Source of the DNA: a virus | IMG/VR virus record: IMGVR_UViG_3300025137_000185 | Location: 1 to 29,054 of that record | DNA: 29,054 nucleotides | Direction: 5' to 3' (one strand) | In this document: piece after piece, positions 6,413-13,325 of the stretch | Numbering within the stretch: the first letter of the stretch is position 1 | Layout: every line of letters starts with the position of its first letter | Position numbers and translations under genes: made by a program | The notes under the pieces: model-generated | Database searches by the model: none | The model's input: only the letters and a program-made list of their open reading frames with translations | What the model was told of the DNA's origin: nothing

Positions 6413-6415
6413 ATA
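6408..6415 (+). promoter_or_regulatory. TATAAATA promoter-like motif
   Basis: This is identical to the T4 late promoter core. It overlaps the stop of the preceding gene and is followed by about 95 noncoding bases that end in an intrinsic terminator, so it would drive a small RNA rather than a protein gene. Confidence 0.45.
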
Positions 6416-6419
6416 TTGT

Positions 6420-6512
6420 TGTGTTATAAGTTTTATCTTGGGTAACTCTGTCAGAGTTTGTGTGGGCTAATAACATACTAAACCCTATTGTGTGGCCATA
6501 GTAGGGTTTTTT
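6420..6512 (+). ncRNA. Candidate small RNA ending in an intrinsic terminator
   Basis: The stretch between the TATAAATA motif and the terminator has no ORF. It contains a perfect hairpin, AACTCTG-T-CAGAGTT (6444-6458), two copies of TTGTGTGG (6458-6465 and 6489-6496) and the terminator stem at 6480-6509. The combination of a promoter-like motif, a compact structured body and a terminator is what a phage small RNA would show. The transcription start is inferred. Confidence 0.4.
6480..6512 (+). terminator. Intrinsic terminator closing the packaging region
   Basis: AAACCCTA (6480-6487) pairs with TAGGGTTT (6502-6509), with a loop of 14 bases, and T residues run from 6507 to 6512. It marks the end of rightward transcription before the leftward operon. 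Confidence 0.8.
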
Positions 6513-6531
6513 CATGAATAACGACCCTCAC

Positions 6532-6542
6532 AGACGCCGTCT
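6532..6542. repeat. Short dyad AGACG-C-CGTCT
   Basis: A G+C-rich 11-base palindrome with a one-base centre, unusual in this AT-rich region. Its centre is too tight for a good RNA hairpin, so a protein-binding dyad on DNA is more likely. Confidence 0.25.
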
Positions 6543-6587
6543 AAGCAATTATTAAGTTATGGTTGGTAGTTTAGTATAGATAAAATA

Positions 6588-6672
6588 AAAGGGTTATTGA
6601 GCCTAATACACTAGTAACTATTTTAATTGTTAAAATTTATATCCCAAAGGATATGTTACCCAATAACCCTTT
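6588..6672 (-). ncRNA. Three-way-junction inverted-repeat element
   Basis: All arms nest perfectly. The closing stem 6588-6599/6661-6672 is 12 bp (AAAGGGTTATTG with CAATAACCCTTT). Inside it, 6614-6618 pairs with 6655-6659 (5 bp). Inside that are two adjacent hairpins, ATTTTAA-TTG-TTAAAAT (6620-6636) and ATATCC-CAAA-GGATAT (6639-6654). It lies downstream of the leftward operon. On the minus strand the closing stem is followed by CCCTTTTATTTTATC, so it could end that transcript as a structured 3' end. Because it is so symmetric it could also act as a folded single-stranded DNA element. No known family was recognised. Confidence 0.5.
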
Positions 6673-6709
6673 AGTCCGTTGCAACCACCAGTGGACCAGT
6701 CTGGCTATT

Positions 6710-6729
6710 AAAAGGATAAGGACCCTTTT
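6710..6729 (-). terminator. Weak hairpin after the leftward operon
   Basis: AAAAGG (6710-6715) pairs with CCTTTT (6724-6729), with an 8-base loop. It starts four bases after the last leftward stop. On the minus strand the stem is followed by only TTTTAATAG-like sequence, so termination would be inefficient and transcripts would run into the three-way-junction element. Confidence 0.4.
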
Positions 6730-6732
6730 GGT

Positions 6733-7194
6733 TTAAACTTTTATTACAACTTCTTTTTCGCCTCTGCTATTAAATATAGCAATAACATCTTCTGCACTGA
6801 AATACTGTTCGTGTATTATATGATCCTGGCTTCTAACTTGTCGCATTGCAAAGAACTTAGCCTTCTCTTCACTAAAAGTCCAGCTCTGATATTTACCGTC
6901 TAGACTGCCTGCCCTATATAATTTAATAGGCTGTTTGAATATACGATTGATTAATTTCAATTGATATGGGTTATCATACCTGGGCCAAACATCGTTCCAT
7001 ACATGTTGACACTCATATATACTTTCGCTATCTGTCCAAACATCTTCAATTAATTCATTAATGGTTTCATCGTTGAGTGGCAGTTCTAATATTGCCGAAT
7101 GCATTAATAAAGGTCTATTGCCTCTATTACAATCCAGCATTGCATTAAGAACGTCGTTGTCTGTTTCTGCTTGTAATCCGTTATAATATTCCAT
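6733..7194 (-). CDS. Putative ADP-ribosyltransferase (R-S-E type), 153 aa
   Basis: Proteins of this fold transfer ADP-ribose from NAD to a target; T4 Alt, ModA and ModB do this to host proteins during takeover. The C-terminal half carries the order expected of the R-S-E class: LYRAGS with R94, the 'STS'-like SWTFS (104-108) followed by EEKAKFFAMR, and near the end EKE (E146, E148) as the catalytic ExE in FNSRGEKEVVI. The N-terminal 85 residues are acidic and helical and of unknown role. It is the last gene of the leftward operon and is joined to the previous one by the repeated GGAAACAGCGTAATG junction. It lacks the 'ETA' C terminus of its neighbours. The assignment is from motifs only. Confidence 0.65.
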   Translation of the reverse strand: MEYYNGLQAETDNDVLNAMLDCNRGNRPLLMHSAILELPLNDETINELIEDVWTDSESIYECQHVWNDVWPRYDNPYQLKLINRIFKQPIKLYRAGSLDGKYQSWTFSEEKAKFFAMRQVRSQDHIIHEQYFSAEDVIAIFNSRGEKEVVIKV

Positions 7195-7799
7195 TACGCT
7201 GTTTCCTTAACAAAATCCATTCCTTCCTGTATTGATTCAATAAAGGGTGTATTAGTAATAGATTCCAATATTGTTTTATAATGTTCAAAGTCTTTTATTT
7301 CTATACCTAATCTAGCAGATTCTTTATCTTTCATGTTATGCTTATTAAATTCATCTTCGAAAGACTGTTCAAATAATTCTAAATTATCAATTTGCACACC
7401 TATCTTACCATCTCGTGTTACAAAAGAACAACCAGCCGGTGCTTCAGTTGGATTAGCCAACTTAACTATTTCATACTTTGCTCTGCTTATATCAACAGGA
7501 GCATAATAGGCTAAAGACATGTAGCCGTTTTCTGTAAAGGATTTTAGCACGTTATCACATTTATTATCTTTATAATACTTTGTGTTAAGGTCATGTTTCT
7601 TTATGCAAAATATAACAATGTTATCATTAATACCTCGCATACTTAAAAAAGTAGCCGCATAGTTAGGATTGTCTGCTAGAAAAACACAATCACGTTTGAT
7701 AGGCTTTATATAACCTTCTTCTAATATTTGATTTGCATGTGTTACAGTAGTAGCATGATACCACTTCTTAACTTTTTTGAGTTGTTTATAAGTTGCCAT
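7194..7799 (-). CDS. Putative ART-fold protein (Tpt1/PARP-like), 201 aa
   Basis: The N-terminal 110 residues match the ADP-ribosyltransferase superfamily pattern of the H-containing branch. WYHATT has H15 in the first strand, then a helix ANQILEEGY and RDCVFLADNPNYAATF (37-51), the 'VxLaDxxxxA' element seen in Tpt1/KptA RNA 2'-phosphotransferases and related NAD-binding proteins. Strand IVIFCIKKHDL and AYYAPVDISRAKYEIVKL follow. It could modify a protein or RNA with ADP-ribose or act on phosphorylated RNA; which one cannot be told here. The C-terminal 90 residues are acidic and helical and end VKETA. Start and end carry the GGAGACAGCG-type junctions shared by the operon. Confidence 0.55.
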   Translation of the reverse strand: MATYKQLKKVKKWYHATTVTHANQILEEGYIKPIKRDCVFLADNPNYAATFLSMRGINDNIVIFCIKKHDLNTKYYKDNKCDNVLKSFTENGYMSLAYYAPVDISRAKYEIVKLANPTEAPAGCSFVTRDGKIGVQIDNLELFEQSFEDEFNKHNMKDKESARLGIEIKDFEHYKTILESITNTPFIESIQEGMDFVKETA

Positions 7800-8014
7800 T
7801 ACGCTGTCTCCTGTGACATATCAACTACTCTATATAGTTCTTGCATGTCATCTGCCATACTTGACATTTCATTACCATTACCAAATTCTACCTTAAAGTT
7901 AAATCTGGCAAACATAGGATTCTTGCTCTCACCACAATCCATGACTAAGAACTTATTACCAATTGGTGTAGTTGCTTCTTTGTATCCCATCTTTTTCAAA
8001 TGTTTAATATCCAT
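7799..8014 (-). CDS. Small hypothetical protein of the leftward operon, 71 aa
   Basis: Third gene from the promoter. It begins MDIKHLKKMGY and has a beta-rich middle (IGNKFLVMDCG, MFARFNFKVEFGNG), then an acidic helix (MADDMQELYRVVDMSQ) and the shared C-terminal ETA. No family is recognised. The start and the previous stop share one base (TAATG), with GGAG from the end of the previous gene as ribosome binding site. Confidence 0.65.
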   Translation of the reverse strand: MDIKHLKKMGYKEATTPIGNKFLVMDCGESKNPMFARFNFKVEFGNGNEMSSMADDMQELYRVVDMSQETA

Positions 8015-8220
8015 TACGCTGTCTCCGAAAATAGTATGTTACCTATAGGGCCATTTGCGCCTACCAACATAAGTGTGCTATAACTACCTTCTTCAGTCAT
8101 TATAAATGTCGGCATAAAGTCTAACATCTCAATGGCAGATCGTTGAACTGCCTTATCTTCAGTCAGCTCTAATGCTAAAACGATTGCTTCTTGCTTTGTG
8201 TCTACTTTATATTCTTTCAT
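8014..8220 (-). CDS. Small hypothetical protein of the leftward operon, 68 aa
   Basis: Second gene from the promoter. It begins MKEYKVDTKQEAIVLALELT, has a helix followed by strands (FIMTEEGSYSTLMLVG) and ends LFSETA. It is soluble and acidic and matches no known family. Translation is coupled to the neighbours through one-base TAATG overlaps on both sides. Confidence 0.65.
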   Translation of the reverse strand: MKEYKVDTKQEAIVLALELTEDKAVQRSAIEMLDFMPTFIMTEEGSYSTLMLVGANGPIGNILFSETA

Positions 8221-8819
8221 TACGCTATCTCCATTACTTTACCATTCGATAAAATTTCAGCAAACCTACCGTGGCTAATACTGCCAGATGGACAATGTGT
8301 AGTAAAGTCTCCACCAGCATTTGAATAAACACCTCTAACTTTTACATCTGACACTTCTATTGGTCTAAATGCGTCACCAGGAACATTGCTTTCAGTTAGA
8401 CTTTTGGGTGTGCCCAATAATTCAATATTTTGAGCACCTTTGCCTATCTCATTACAAAATTTCAATAGCATTTCTTTGGTTAACCACAATGTGCCACAAA
8501 ACTCTGTGTAATCTTCGTCGCCTATAACACACATAGTATCTGTTAGTTCAATACCATCTTTCCATGCATGATACATACTACCACCAAACTTCTCTTGAGT
8601 TTGCAATGAACCAGCAACAAACTGTGATACATTAATCACAACGCCTGGTGCTCTATTAGTCTTAACAGATATACCTGCGTCGGGTCTAAAATCTTCTGTG
8701 GATGTTGGTGCGTTAAATGTAAAATCCTTAACTGCTTGTTTAACAAAGTGTGCCCTTGCTTCTACGTTTGAACAGTTATTCTCTTTTGCATAACCTCTTA
8801 TTTGTGCTGATGTAGCCAT
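8220..8819 (-). CDS. Hypothetical protein, first gene of the leftward operon, 199 aa
   Basis: It begins MATSAQIRGYAKENNC with a Lys-rich helical N terminus (about 1-32), then an apparently globular alpha/beta part with several Cys and His residues (C97, C108, C121, H175). It ends VMEIA, a variant of the ETA ending in the next three genes. The start has a clear AAGGAG and lies 27 bases downstream of the expected transcription start of the sigma70 promoter. As the promoter-proximal gene it should be the most strongly made of the five. No family is recognised. Confidence 0.75.
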   Translation of the reverse strand: MATSAQIRGYAKENNCSNVEARAHFVKQAVKDFTFNAPTSTEDFRPDAGISVKTNRAPGVVINVSQFVAGSLQTQEKFGGSMYHAWKDGIELTDTMCVIGDEDYTEFCGTLWLTKEMLLKFCNEIGKGAQNIELLGTPKSLTESNVPGDAFRPIEVSDVKVRGVYSNAGGDFTTHCPSGSISHGRFAEILSNGKVMEIA

Positions 8820-8852
8820 ATTAATTACTCCTTTTTTGTTTAATATGTAACT

Positions 8853-8881
8853 ATTATACCGGTTTTCCTGGTAGAAGTCAA
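8853..8881 (-). promoter_or_regulatory. Near-consensus sigma70 promoter of the leftward operon
   Basis: On the minus strand TTGACT (8881-8876) is followed by a 17-base spacer and TATAAT (8858-8853). This is one mismatch from the full consensus with ideal spacing. Transcription should start near 8846 and run leftward through five genes. It is the only such strong host-type promoter I found in the window. Confidence 0.88.
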
Positions 8882-8904
8882 CCTTTTTCTTATCTTTATT
8901 TTAG

Positions 8905-8941
8905 CCAAAAAAAAACTACAAAGGTTATAGCAATGTAGTTT
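8905..8941 (-). terminator. Intrinsic terminator pointing left, upstream of the sigma70 promoter
   Basis: AAACTACA (8913-8920) pairs with TGTAGTTT (8934-8941), with a 13-base loop. On the minus strand the stem is followed by a run of T (complement of the A run at 8908-8915), a standard terminator. It would stop leftward transcripts coming from beyond 8942 before they reach the operon promoter. Confidence 0.7.
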
Positions 8942-8973
8942 CTTTATTTTGTTTTAATCAGAGTAGGAAAGAA

Positions 8974-9012
8974 GTTTCTCGAAAGAAACCGCATACTGTA
9001 TAAACAGTATAC
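8974..9012 (-). other. Two adjacent perfect hairpins
   Basis: GTTTCT-CGAA-AGAAAC (8974-8989) and ATACTGT-ATAA-ACAGTAT (8993-9010) are separated by three bases. On the minus strand the first loop reads TTCG, a UUCG-type tetraloop. Followed leftward by the terminator at 8905-8941, they would form a compact structured RNA of about 110 bases. A minus-strand promoter for it could not be fixed. Confidence 0.45.
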
Positions 9013-9049
9013 TGGACAAGCCCATGCGCCTAATTTAACACTATTACTT

Positions 9050-9077
9050 ACACCTATACACCATATAAACACCTATA
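9050..9077 (+). repeat. Tandem ACACCTATA repeats upstream of the portal promoter motif
   Basis: ACACCTATA occurs at 9050-9058 and 9069-9077, 19 bases apart (about two helical turns). They sit just upstream of the GATAAATA at 9091. This spacing is typical of a binding site for a dimeric or repeated regulator, but two copies of nine bases in AT-rich DNA is modest evidence. Confidence 0.3.
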
Positions 9078-9090
9078 TACTGGTAATTGT

Positions 9091-9098
9091 GATAAATA
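9091..9098 (+). promoter_or_regulatory. GATAAATA promoter-like motif before the portal gene
   Basis: GATAAATAC lies 36 bases before the portal start. The 11 bases GATAAATACAA are shared exactly with the site at 22693. This is the best-placed member of the motif set, at the head of the whole structural operon. Confidence 0.6.
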
Positions 9099-9134
9099 CA
9101 ATCGTATACAATATAAAAAACCCATGGGGAATAT

Positions 9135-10847
9135 ATGAGCCAACCTCTCACCTACGGCGAGTTTATCGCTGACATTCACATCTTATATGCAAGATATCAC
9201 GACACGTGGAATCTTTCCTGGCGTAGCTTCCTCGGTTCCGAGGAGTATAAGCAAGGTCGTTACCTTAAGATGTTCCAAGAAGACCAGCAAACAGGTTCTG
9301 AAGTAATTAACACATATACTGTAGATGAGTTCGGAAACACAACTGGCAAATCCAAATCAAAAGTAACACAACATTACGGTGGCACAGACACAGCATCGGC
9401 TTATGCTGGCAATGAAAGTGATGACAACAGTTACTATGCTGAAAAAATAAACAATGTTAGTTTCTACAACTATGTGAAACTGATTGTTAATGAATACAAT
9501 TCAATCCTATTCAAAAATCCAGCACATAGATTATTACCTGATACACCAGAAATGTTAGCATTTCAACAGAACTGTGATGGAACTGGAAACAGTTTACCAG
9601 AGTTCTTTAGTATGGTTGACACACTAGTAAGTGTATTTGGCGTGAGTTGGTTAAGTGTTGTTAAGCCTAGCGGTTCTGAAATACCTCGTTTTAGTGTTCA
9701 CAATCCACTAGACGTTACCAATTGGGAATTTGGTTATAACCAAGACGGTGACCAAGTGTTGCGTAAGTTAGTAGTTAAAGTAGCAGAAGAACAAAACCAA
9801 ACAGTATATAGATACTTTACACCAGACACAATTGAAACTGTGTTTATGAGTGATGATGAAGATTACTTACCACCAGATATTGAAGGTTTGTTCGAACAAG
9901 AAGAGGGTGTGTTTAGAGTAGTGCAAACAAATGAATTAGGATACATTCCTGTATTTCCAATTTATCAAGGCATACCTACATATCCAGGAGTTGGTAGTTC
10001 ACCAGTATTAGATGCAAGTATTATACAAAAAGAAGTATACAACTTGAATTCAGAAATATACAGTTCAATCAATTACAGCATTCATCCTACACTAGTAGTA
10101 GACGAAGCAACAGACGACCTTAACAATGGCGAGATTGGTGCCTCCGCAGGTAGTATAGTAAGAGTTAACAGTGGATTACAAGGTGAACAAAACTTTACAT
10201 ATGAGTTTAGACAACCAAACACTGATCCAGTAACTGAACTAAAAGACCTAATAGATAACAAAATACAAAAGATGTTAGAAACATGTATGATTAGAAGTGA
10301 TGAACTAATCAAAGCAAGTAGTAGTGCCGCAATGATAGAAACTCTAGATACTAAACTACAAGCATTTATAAGAAAGAAAGCGGTGCAAATGGAAAATGCA
10401 GAAAAACGTGCATTTGATATCTATCATGACTGGACTGGACAAAGCAATGAAGTAGAAATCAGTTATAATAGACAATACAACAACCGTGCTATGGAGCACG
10501 AACTAAAAGAATTAAACATGATGATGGATCTATATGATAGATTCTATCAGAATACTACCCAGTTTGTTGCAAGACACTTTAACAGTAGTCAAGAAGCAGA
10601 GGCTGAAGCACAAAGACTAGGTGGTGAAGGATTTCATACCCATGAAAACGAGAATGGAGAAACAATATTCATGCCATTCAAAACACACAAAGAATACGAA
10701 TTAACATTAGAGGCCAGTAACCCAGGCGTTGACTATGAAGAAAGTCAAAGCATAATGGGCCAAGGCGTCAAAGAAGATTTACGTGACAGACTGCGTGATA
10801 GACTCGAACAGTTATTGACTACGTCAACAACTACTAATAGTTTATAA
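9135..10847 (+). CDS. Portal protein
   Basis: The portal forms the dodecameric ring at one vertex through which DNA passes and to which terminase and tail attach. This 570-residue protein has the expected size, long helical segments and an acidic, glutamine-rich C terminus. The region around residues 335-420 (VVDEATDDL to ETLDTKLQAFIRKKA) resembles the crown/stem part of portals of the SPP1 gp6/DUF4055 type. Its position, directly before an acidic scaffold-like gene and the capsid gene, supports the call. The ribosome binding site is GGGGAA before ATG 9135. No single diagnostic motif exists for portals, so context weighs heavily. Confidence 0.82.
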   Translation: MSQPLTYGEFIADIHILYARYHDTWNLSWRSFLGSEEYKQGRYLKMFQEDQQTGSEVINTYTVDEFGNTTGKSKSKVTQHYGGTDTASAYAGNESDDNSYYAEKINNVSFYNYVKLIVNEYNSILFKNPAHRLLPDTPEMLAFQQNCDGTGNSLPEFFSMVDTLVSVFGVSWLSVVKPSGSEIPRFSVHNPLDVTNWEFGYNQDGDQVLRKLVVKVAEEQNQTVYRYFTPDTIETVFMSDDEDYLPPDIEGLFEQEEGVFRVVQTNELGYIPVFPIYQGIPTYPGVGSSPVLDASIIQKEVYNLNSEIYSSINYSIHPTLVVDEATDDLNNGEIGASAGSIVRVNSGLQGEQNFTYEFRQPNTDPVTELKDLIDNKIQKMLETCMIRSDELIKASSSAAMIETLDTKLQAFIRKKAVQMENAEKRAFDIYHDWTGQSNEVEISYNRQYNNRAMEHELKELNMMMDLYDRFYQNTTQFVARHFNSSQEAEAEAQRLGGEGFHTHENENGETIFMPFKTHKEYELTLEASNPGVDYEESQSIMGQGVKEDLRDRLRDRLEQLLTTSTTTNSL

Positions 10848-10894
10848 TTAGACTGGTTAACGATACTTCGTCGTATTAATAGAAGGAGAAAAAG

Positions 10895-11722
10895 ATGTCA
10901 GAAGACATAAAGCAAGATACAGTAGTTGACACTGGTGAGAGTCAAACAGTTCCAGAGACTGCAAATTCGGAAGAAAATATCTCTGTTAACAGTAATGAAT
11001 CCAAAGTAGAAATACGTGAGGGTCGCTATTTTGTGGATGGTCAACGTATGTTTACCAAAGCAGAAAAGGATGCTATTGCCAAAACGGCAACTAGGGAAGT
11101 AGAGCAACGTTTAGTTAATGAACTAGGTGTTGACAGTTTAAGTAGTGTAAAGCAGGTAGTGAAGGAACTTCAAACCGCGAATATTACAGAAGGTGAAAGT
11201 AGTTTAGATGTTAGTGCATTGAAAAGTGCAGTAGCAAAGAAAGAACAAACTGTAGCCGAACTTAAAGCAGAACTAGAAGGTGTTAAAAGCCAATATGTCC
11301 TAGATGCACACGTAGGAAAATTAAAAGACGTTATGCCAACAGCATGGACGCCTGAACAAAGAAACTCAGTAATCAAATTAATGAATGCTGATAACATGTT
11401 CAAAGTTGAAGGACAAAGTTTTCACATCGTAGATGGCGAAGATTTTATCACAACTGATGAAGGTCTACCTAACTATAGTGCGGCTGTCGAGAAGATGGGC
11501 AAACAATTAGGTTTACAATTTTCCAAAAAAGGAATCGCTACTGTGGATGCACAAAGCACACCAGTTTCTAACAGTAAGAAGGGTTTAGATGAAGCAAGGA
11601 TGAATTCAGAACCTAGATACAGAGAAGCCTATGTTGCATTGCGTAGACAAAACATAAACTTGTCAAGAGATTCTGTAACCAATAAACAGGTTGAAGAATT
11701 TATGACAAAACGTCAAAGATAA
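10895..11722 (+). CDS. Scaffolding protein
   Basis: An acidic 275-residue protein immediately upstream of the capsid gene, as scaffolds usually are. It has an unstructured acidic N terminus (about 1-40), a long coiled coil (about 80-130, ASALKSAVAKKEQTVAELK-like heptads) and a basic C terminus (FMTKRQR) that would contact the capsid protein. It would direct shell assembly and then leave the prohead. There is no visible protease triad, so a separate maturation protease is not encoded here. Strong AAGGAG before ATG 10895. Confidence 0.8.
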   Translation: MSEDIKQDTVVDTGESQTVPETANSEENISVNSNESKVEIREGRYFVDGQRMFTKAEKDAIAKTATREVEQRLVNELGVDSLSSVKQVVKELQTANITEGESSLDVSALKSAVAKKEQTVAELKAELEGVKSQYVLDAHVGKLKDVMPTAWTPEQRNSVIKLMNADNMFKVEGQSFHIVDGEDFITTDEGLPNYSAAVEKMGKQLGLQFSKKGIATVDAQSTPVSNSKKGLDEARMNSEPRYREAYVALRRQNINLSRDSVTNKQVEEFMTKRQR

Positions 11723-11771
11723 CATAATGTTGTCTTTGGAGATAAACAATAAATTATAAAGGAGACCAGAA

Positions 11772-12752
11772 ATGGCAACATCAAGTAGTGGAATTAATGA
11801 TTTATTTACAGCCGTAACAGCAGACTTAGTAGACTTTTATGCAGACGCAGTCTTGCTACCAAACCCGGCTTTAATCAGTAATTCAATAAACATCGAGGAA
11901 GGATCAGGTAATTCTGTAAACTTTCCATTAACAGATGCATGGACAACAGGTGCTTCAGCAATCGCTGAATCCGCCAACGTTGTATCAGCATCAGACCAGT
12001 CCTTTGCAACTTCTGTAGCATCAGCAACAGCAGTAAAAAGAGGAGCAGGAACACAGGTTTCAGAAGAAGCCTTAGAAGACGGACAATTCGACGTTGTTAG
12101 AAATGCAGTAACAACAAGACTTTCAAACTCAGTAGCACAAGCAACTGACGAAGCAGGTTTTAAAGTTATGCTTAACAACACAGAAACTGCACCAACTAAT
12201 GGATCAACATTAGACGGTTCAGGAACAACAGTTGTCCTACTTAACCAAGCAACAATTAACGGTGGATCAACAGGTGCACTAGACGTTAACGTTGTATTTT
12301 CACCAGAAGCAATGGGTTACATGTCTAAAAGAGACATTAGTCTTAAAATGGAAGAAGACGTTAAACATGACCAGTATATTATGACTGGAACTGTAAGAAA
12401 CGGATTCACACACCTAAGACAAAAATTCATTAAAGCAGTTGGTTCTTTAACAGGTTCATATGTAGCCGCTAACAACGTCAACCTAGTTGACTTTGCAGAA
12501 GCAGTTGCAAGACTTAGAGCGGAAAATGCCCCAGCAGACCTTAACGGGTTCTACTATGCAGGTATTACACCTCAAGTTGAATTCTTACTTGCTAATGAAT
12601 TAAACGGCGCAGGTTCTACAGGAACTTCAACTATTGGATCACTAAGTGACATTGGTAACAGAGCTCTTTTAGACGCTGTTATTAGTGAAGCAGTTGGTAT
12701 CAGATGGTTAAGAACTAATAACCTAGTAACTAACATGGCTAACACCATATAA
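11772..12752 (+). CDS. Major capsid protein
   Basis: A 326-residue protein rich in Ala, Ser, Thr and Asn, as highly expressed shell proteins are. Features fitting an HK97-type fold include an N-terminal helix (GINDLFTAVTADLVDFYADA), a loop rich in small residues, a spine helix (EEALEDGQFDVVRNAVTTRL) and a C-terminal A-domain-like part with a SPEAMGYM segment. It lies after the scaffold and before the connector genes. A very good AAGGAG precedes the start, and codon use is dominated by A/T-ending codons. No known capsid family was identified beyond general form. Confidence 0.85.
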   Translation: MATSSSGINDLFTAVTADLVDFYADAVLLPNPALISNSINIEEGSGNSVNFPLTDAWTTGASAIAESANVVSASDQSFATSVASATAVKRGAGTQVSEEALEDGQFDVVRNAVTTRLSNSVAQATDEAGFKVMLNNTETAPTNGSTLDGSGTTVVLLNQATINGGSTGALDVNVVFSPEAMGYMSKRDISLKMEEDVKHDQYIMTGTVRNGFTHLRQKFIKAVGSLTGSYVAANNVNLVDFAEAVARLRAENAPADLNGFYYAGITPQVEFLLANELNGAGSTGTSTIGSLSDIGNRALLDAVISEAVGIRWLRTNNLVTNMANTI

Positions 12753-12766
12753 GTTAGGGAGATAAC

Positions 12767-13324
12767 ATGGCATTTCAGAGAGATGGATCAAATAATGTAT
12801 TGGCTTTTGCAGAAGCAGAAGACATACGAAACTTGGATCAAAGATTGTTTGAAGCGAATGAGATTTCATTTGCTAACTCTGGAACTGCGGCAACAACTTT
12901 AGAAGAATACCTTGACATATTATGTCAACGTGCAACTGACAGAATTACTACAAAGATGCAGGCTAGTCCCGAGTGGGCTACTTACACTAGCAGTAAGAAT
13001 GTCAGTAGCACATCAATTTTGCCGGCTGTCAATAAGAATTTAATTATTGGCAACTTGCAAGATTGGACAGACTTATGTGTAAGTTATGTTTTCAAAGAAT
13101 ACTTGTTACCAAAAGTAGCAGACTTTGGAAACCCAGAAAGTTCAGAAGTTATGAAAATTAACTTCTATGATACCAAGTTTAATAACTTGTTTTCAGAGAA
13201 ACTTGCAGTAATTGTGTGGTATGATGTAGATGCAGATGCAACTATAACATCCGCTGATGAACTGGTCAACTTCAGAAAAAACCGTAGGACTCGTGGCAAA
13301 CGATTTATAACAAGGGTCAGATAA
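12767..13324 (+). CDS. Head completion / head-tail connector protein
   Basis: A 185-residue protein between the capsid and tail-terminator genes, where connector proteins lie. It starts with a helical region (about 10-55) and has an alpha/beta middle with several aromatic residues (WTDLCVSYVFKEYLLP) and a basic C terminus (FRKNRRTRGKRF) suitable for contacting DNA or the portal ring. The ribosome binding site is GGGAG before ATG 12767. The specific family is not recognised; the role is from gene order. Confidence 0.6.
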   Translation: MAFQRDGSNNVLAFAEAEDIRNLDQRLFEANEISFANSGTAATTLEEYLDILCQRATDRITTKMQASPEWATYTSSKNVSSTSILPAVNKNLIIGNLQDWTDLCVSYVFKEYLLPKVADFGNPESSEVMKINFYDTKFNNLFSEKLAVIVWYDVDADATITSADELVNFRKNRRTRGKRFITRVR

Positions 13325-13325
13325 T

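Noticed and set aside
6513-6554. 13-codon ORF MNNDPHRRRLSNY after the terminator
   Set aside because: No ribosome binding site and too short to support; the RRR comes from a G+C-rich palindrome.
10858-10880. Hairpin between portal and scaffold genes
   Set aside because: Only short A/T-rich arms with a bulge pair and no T run follows; too weak to call.
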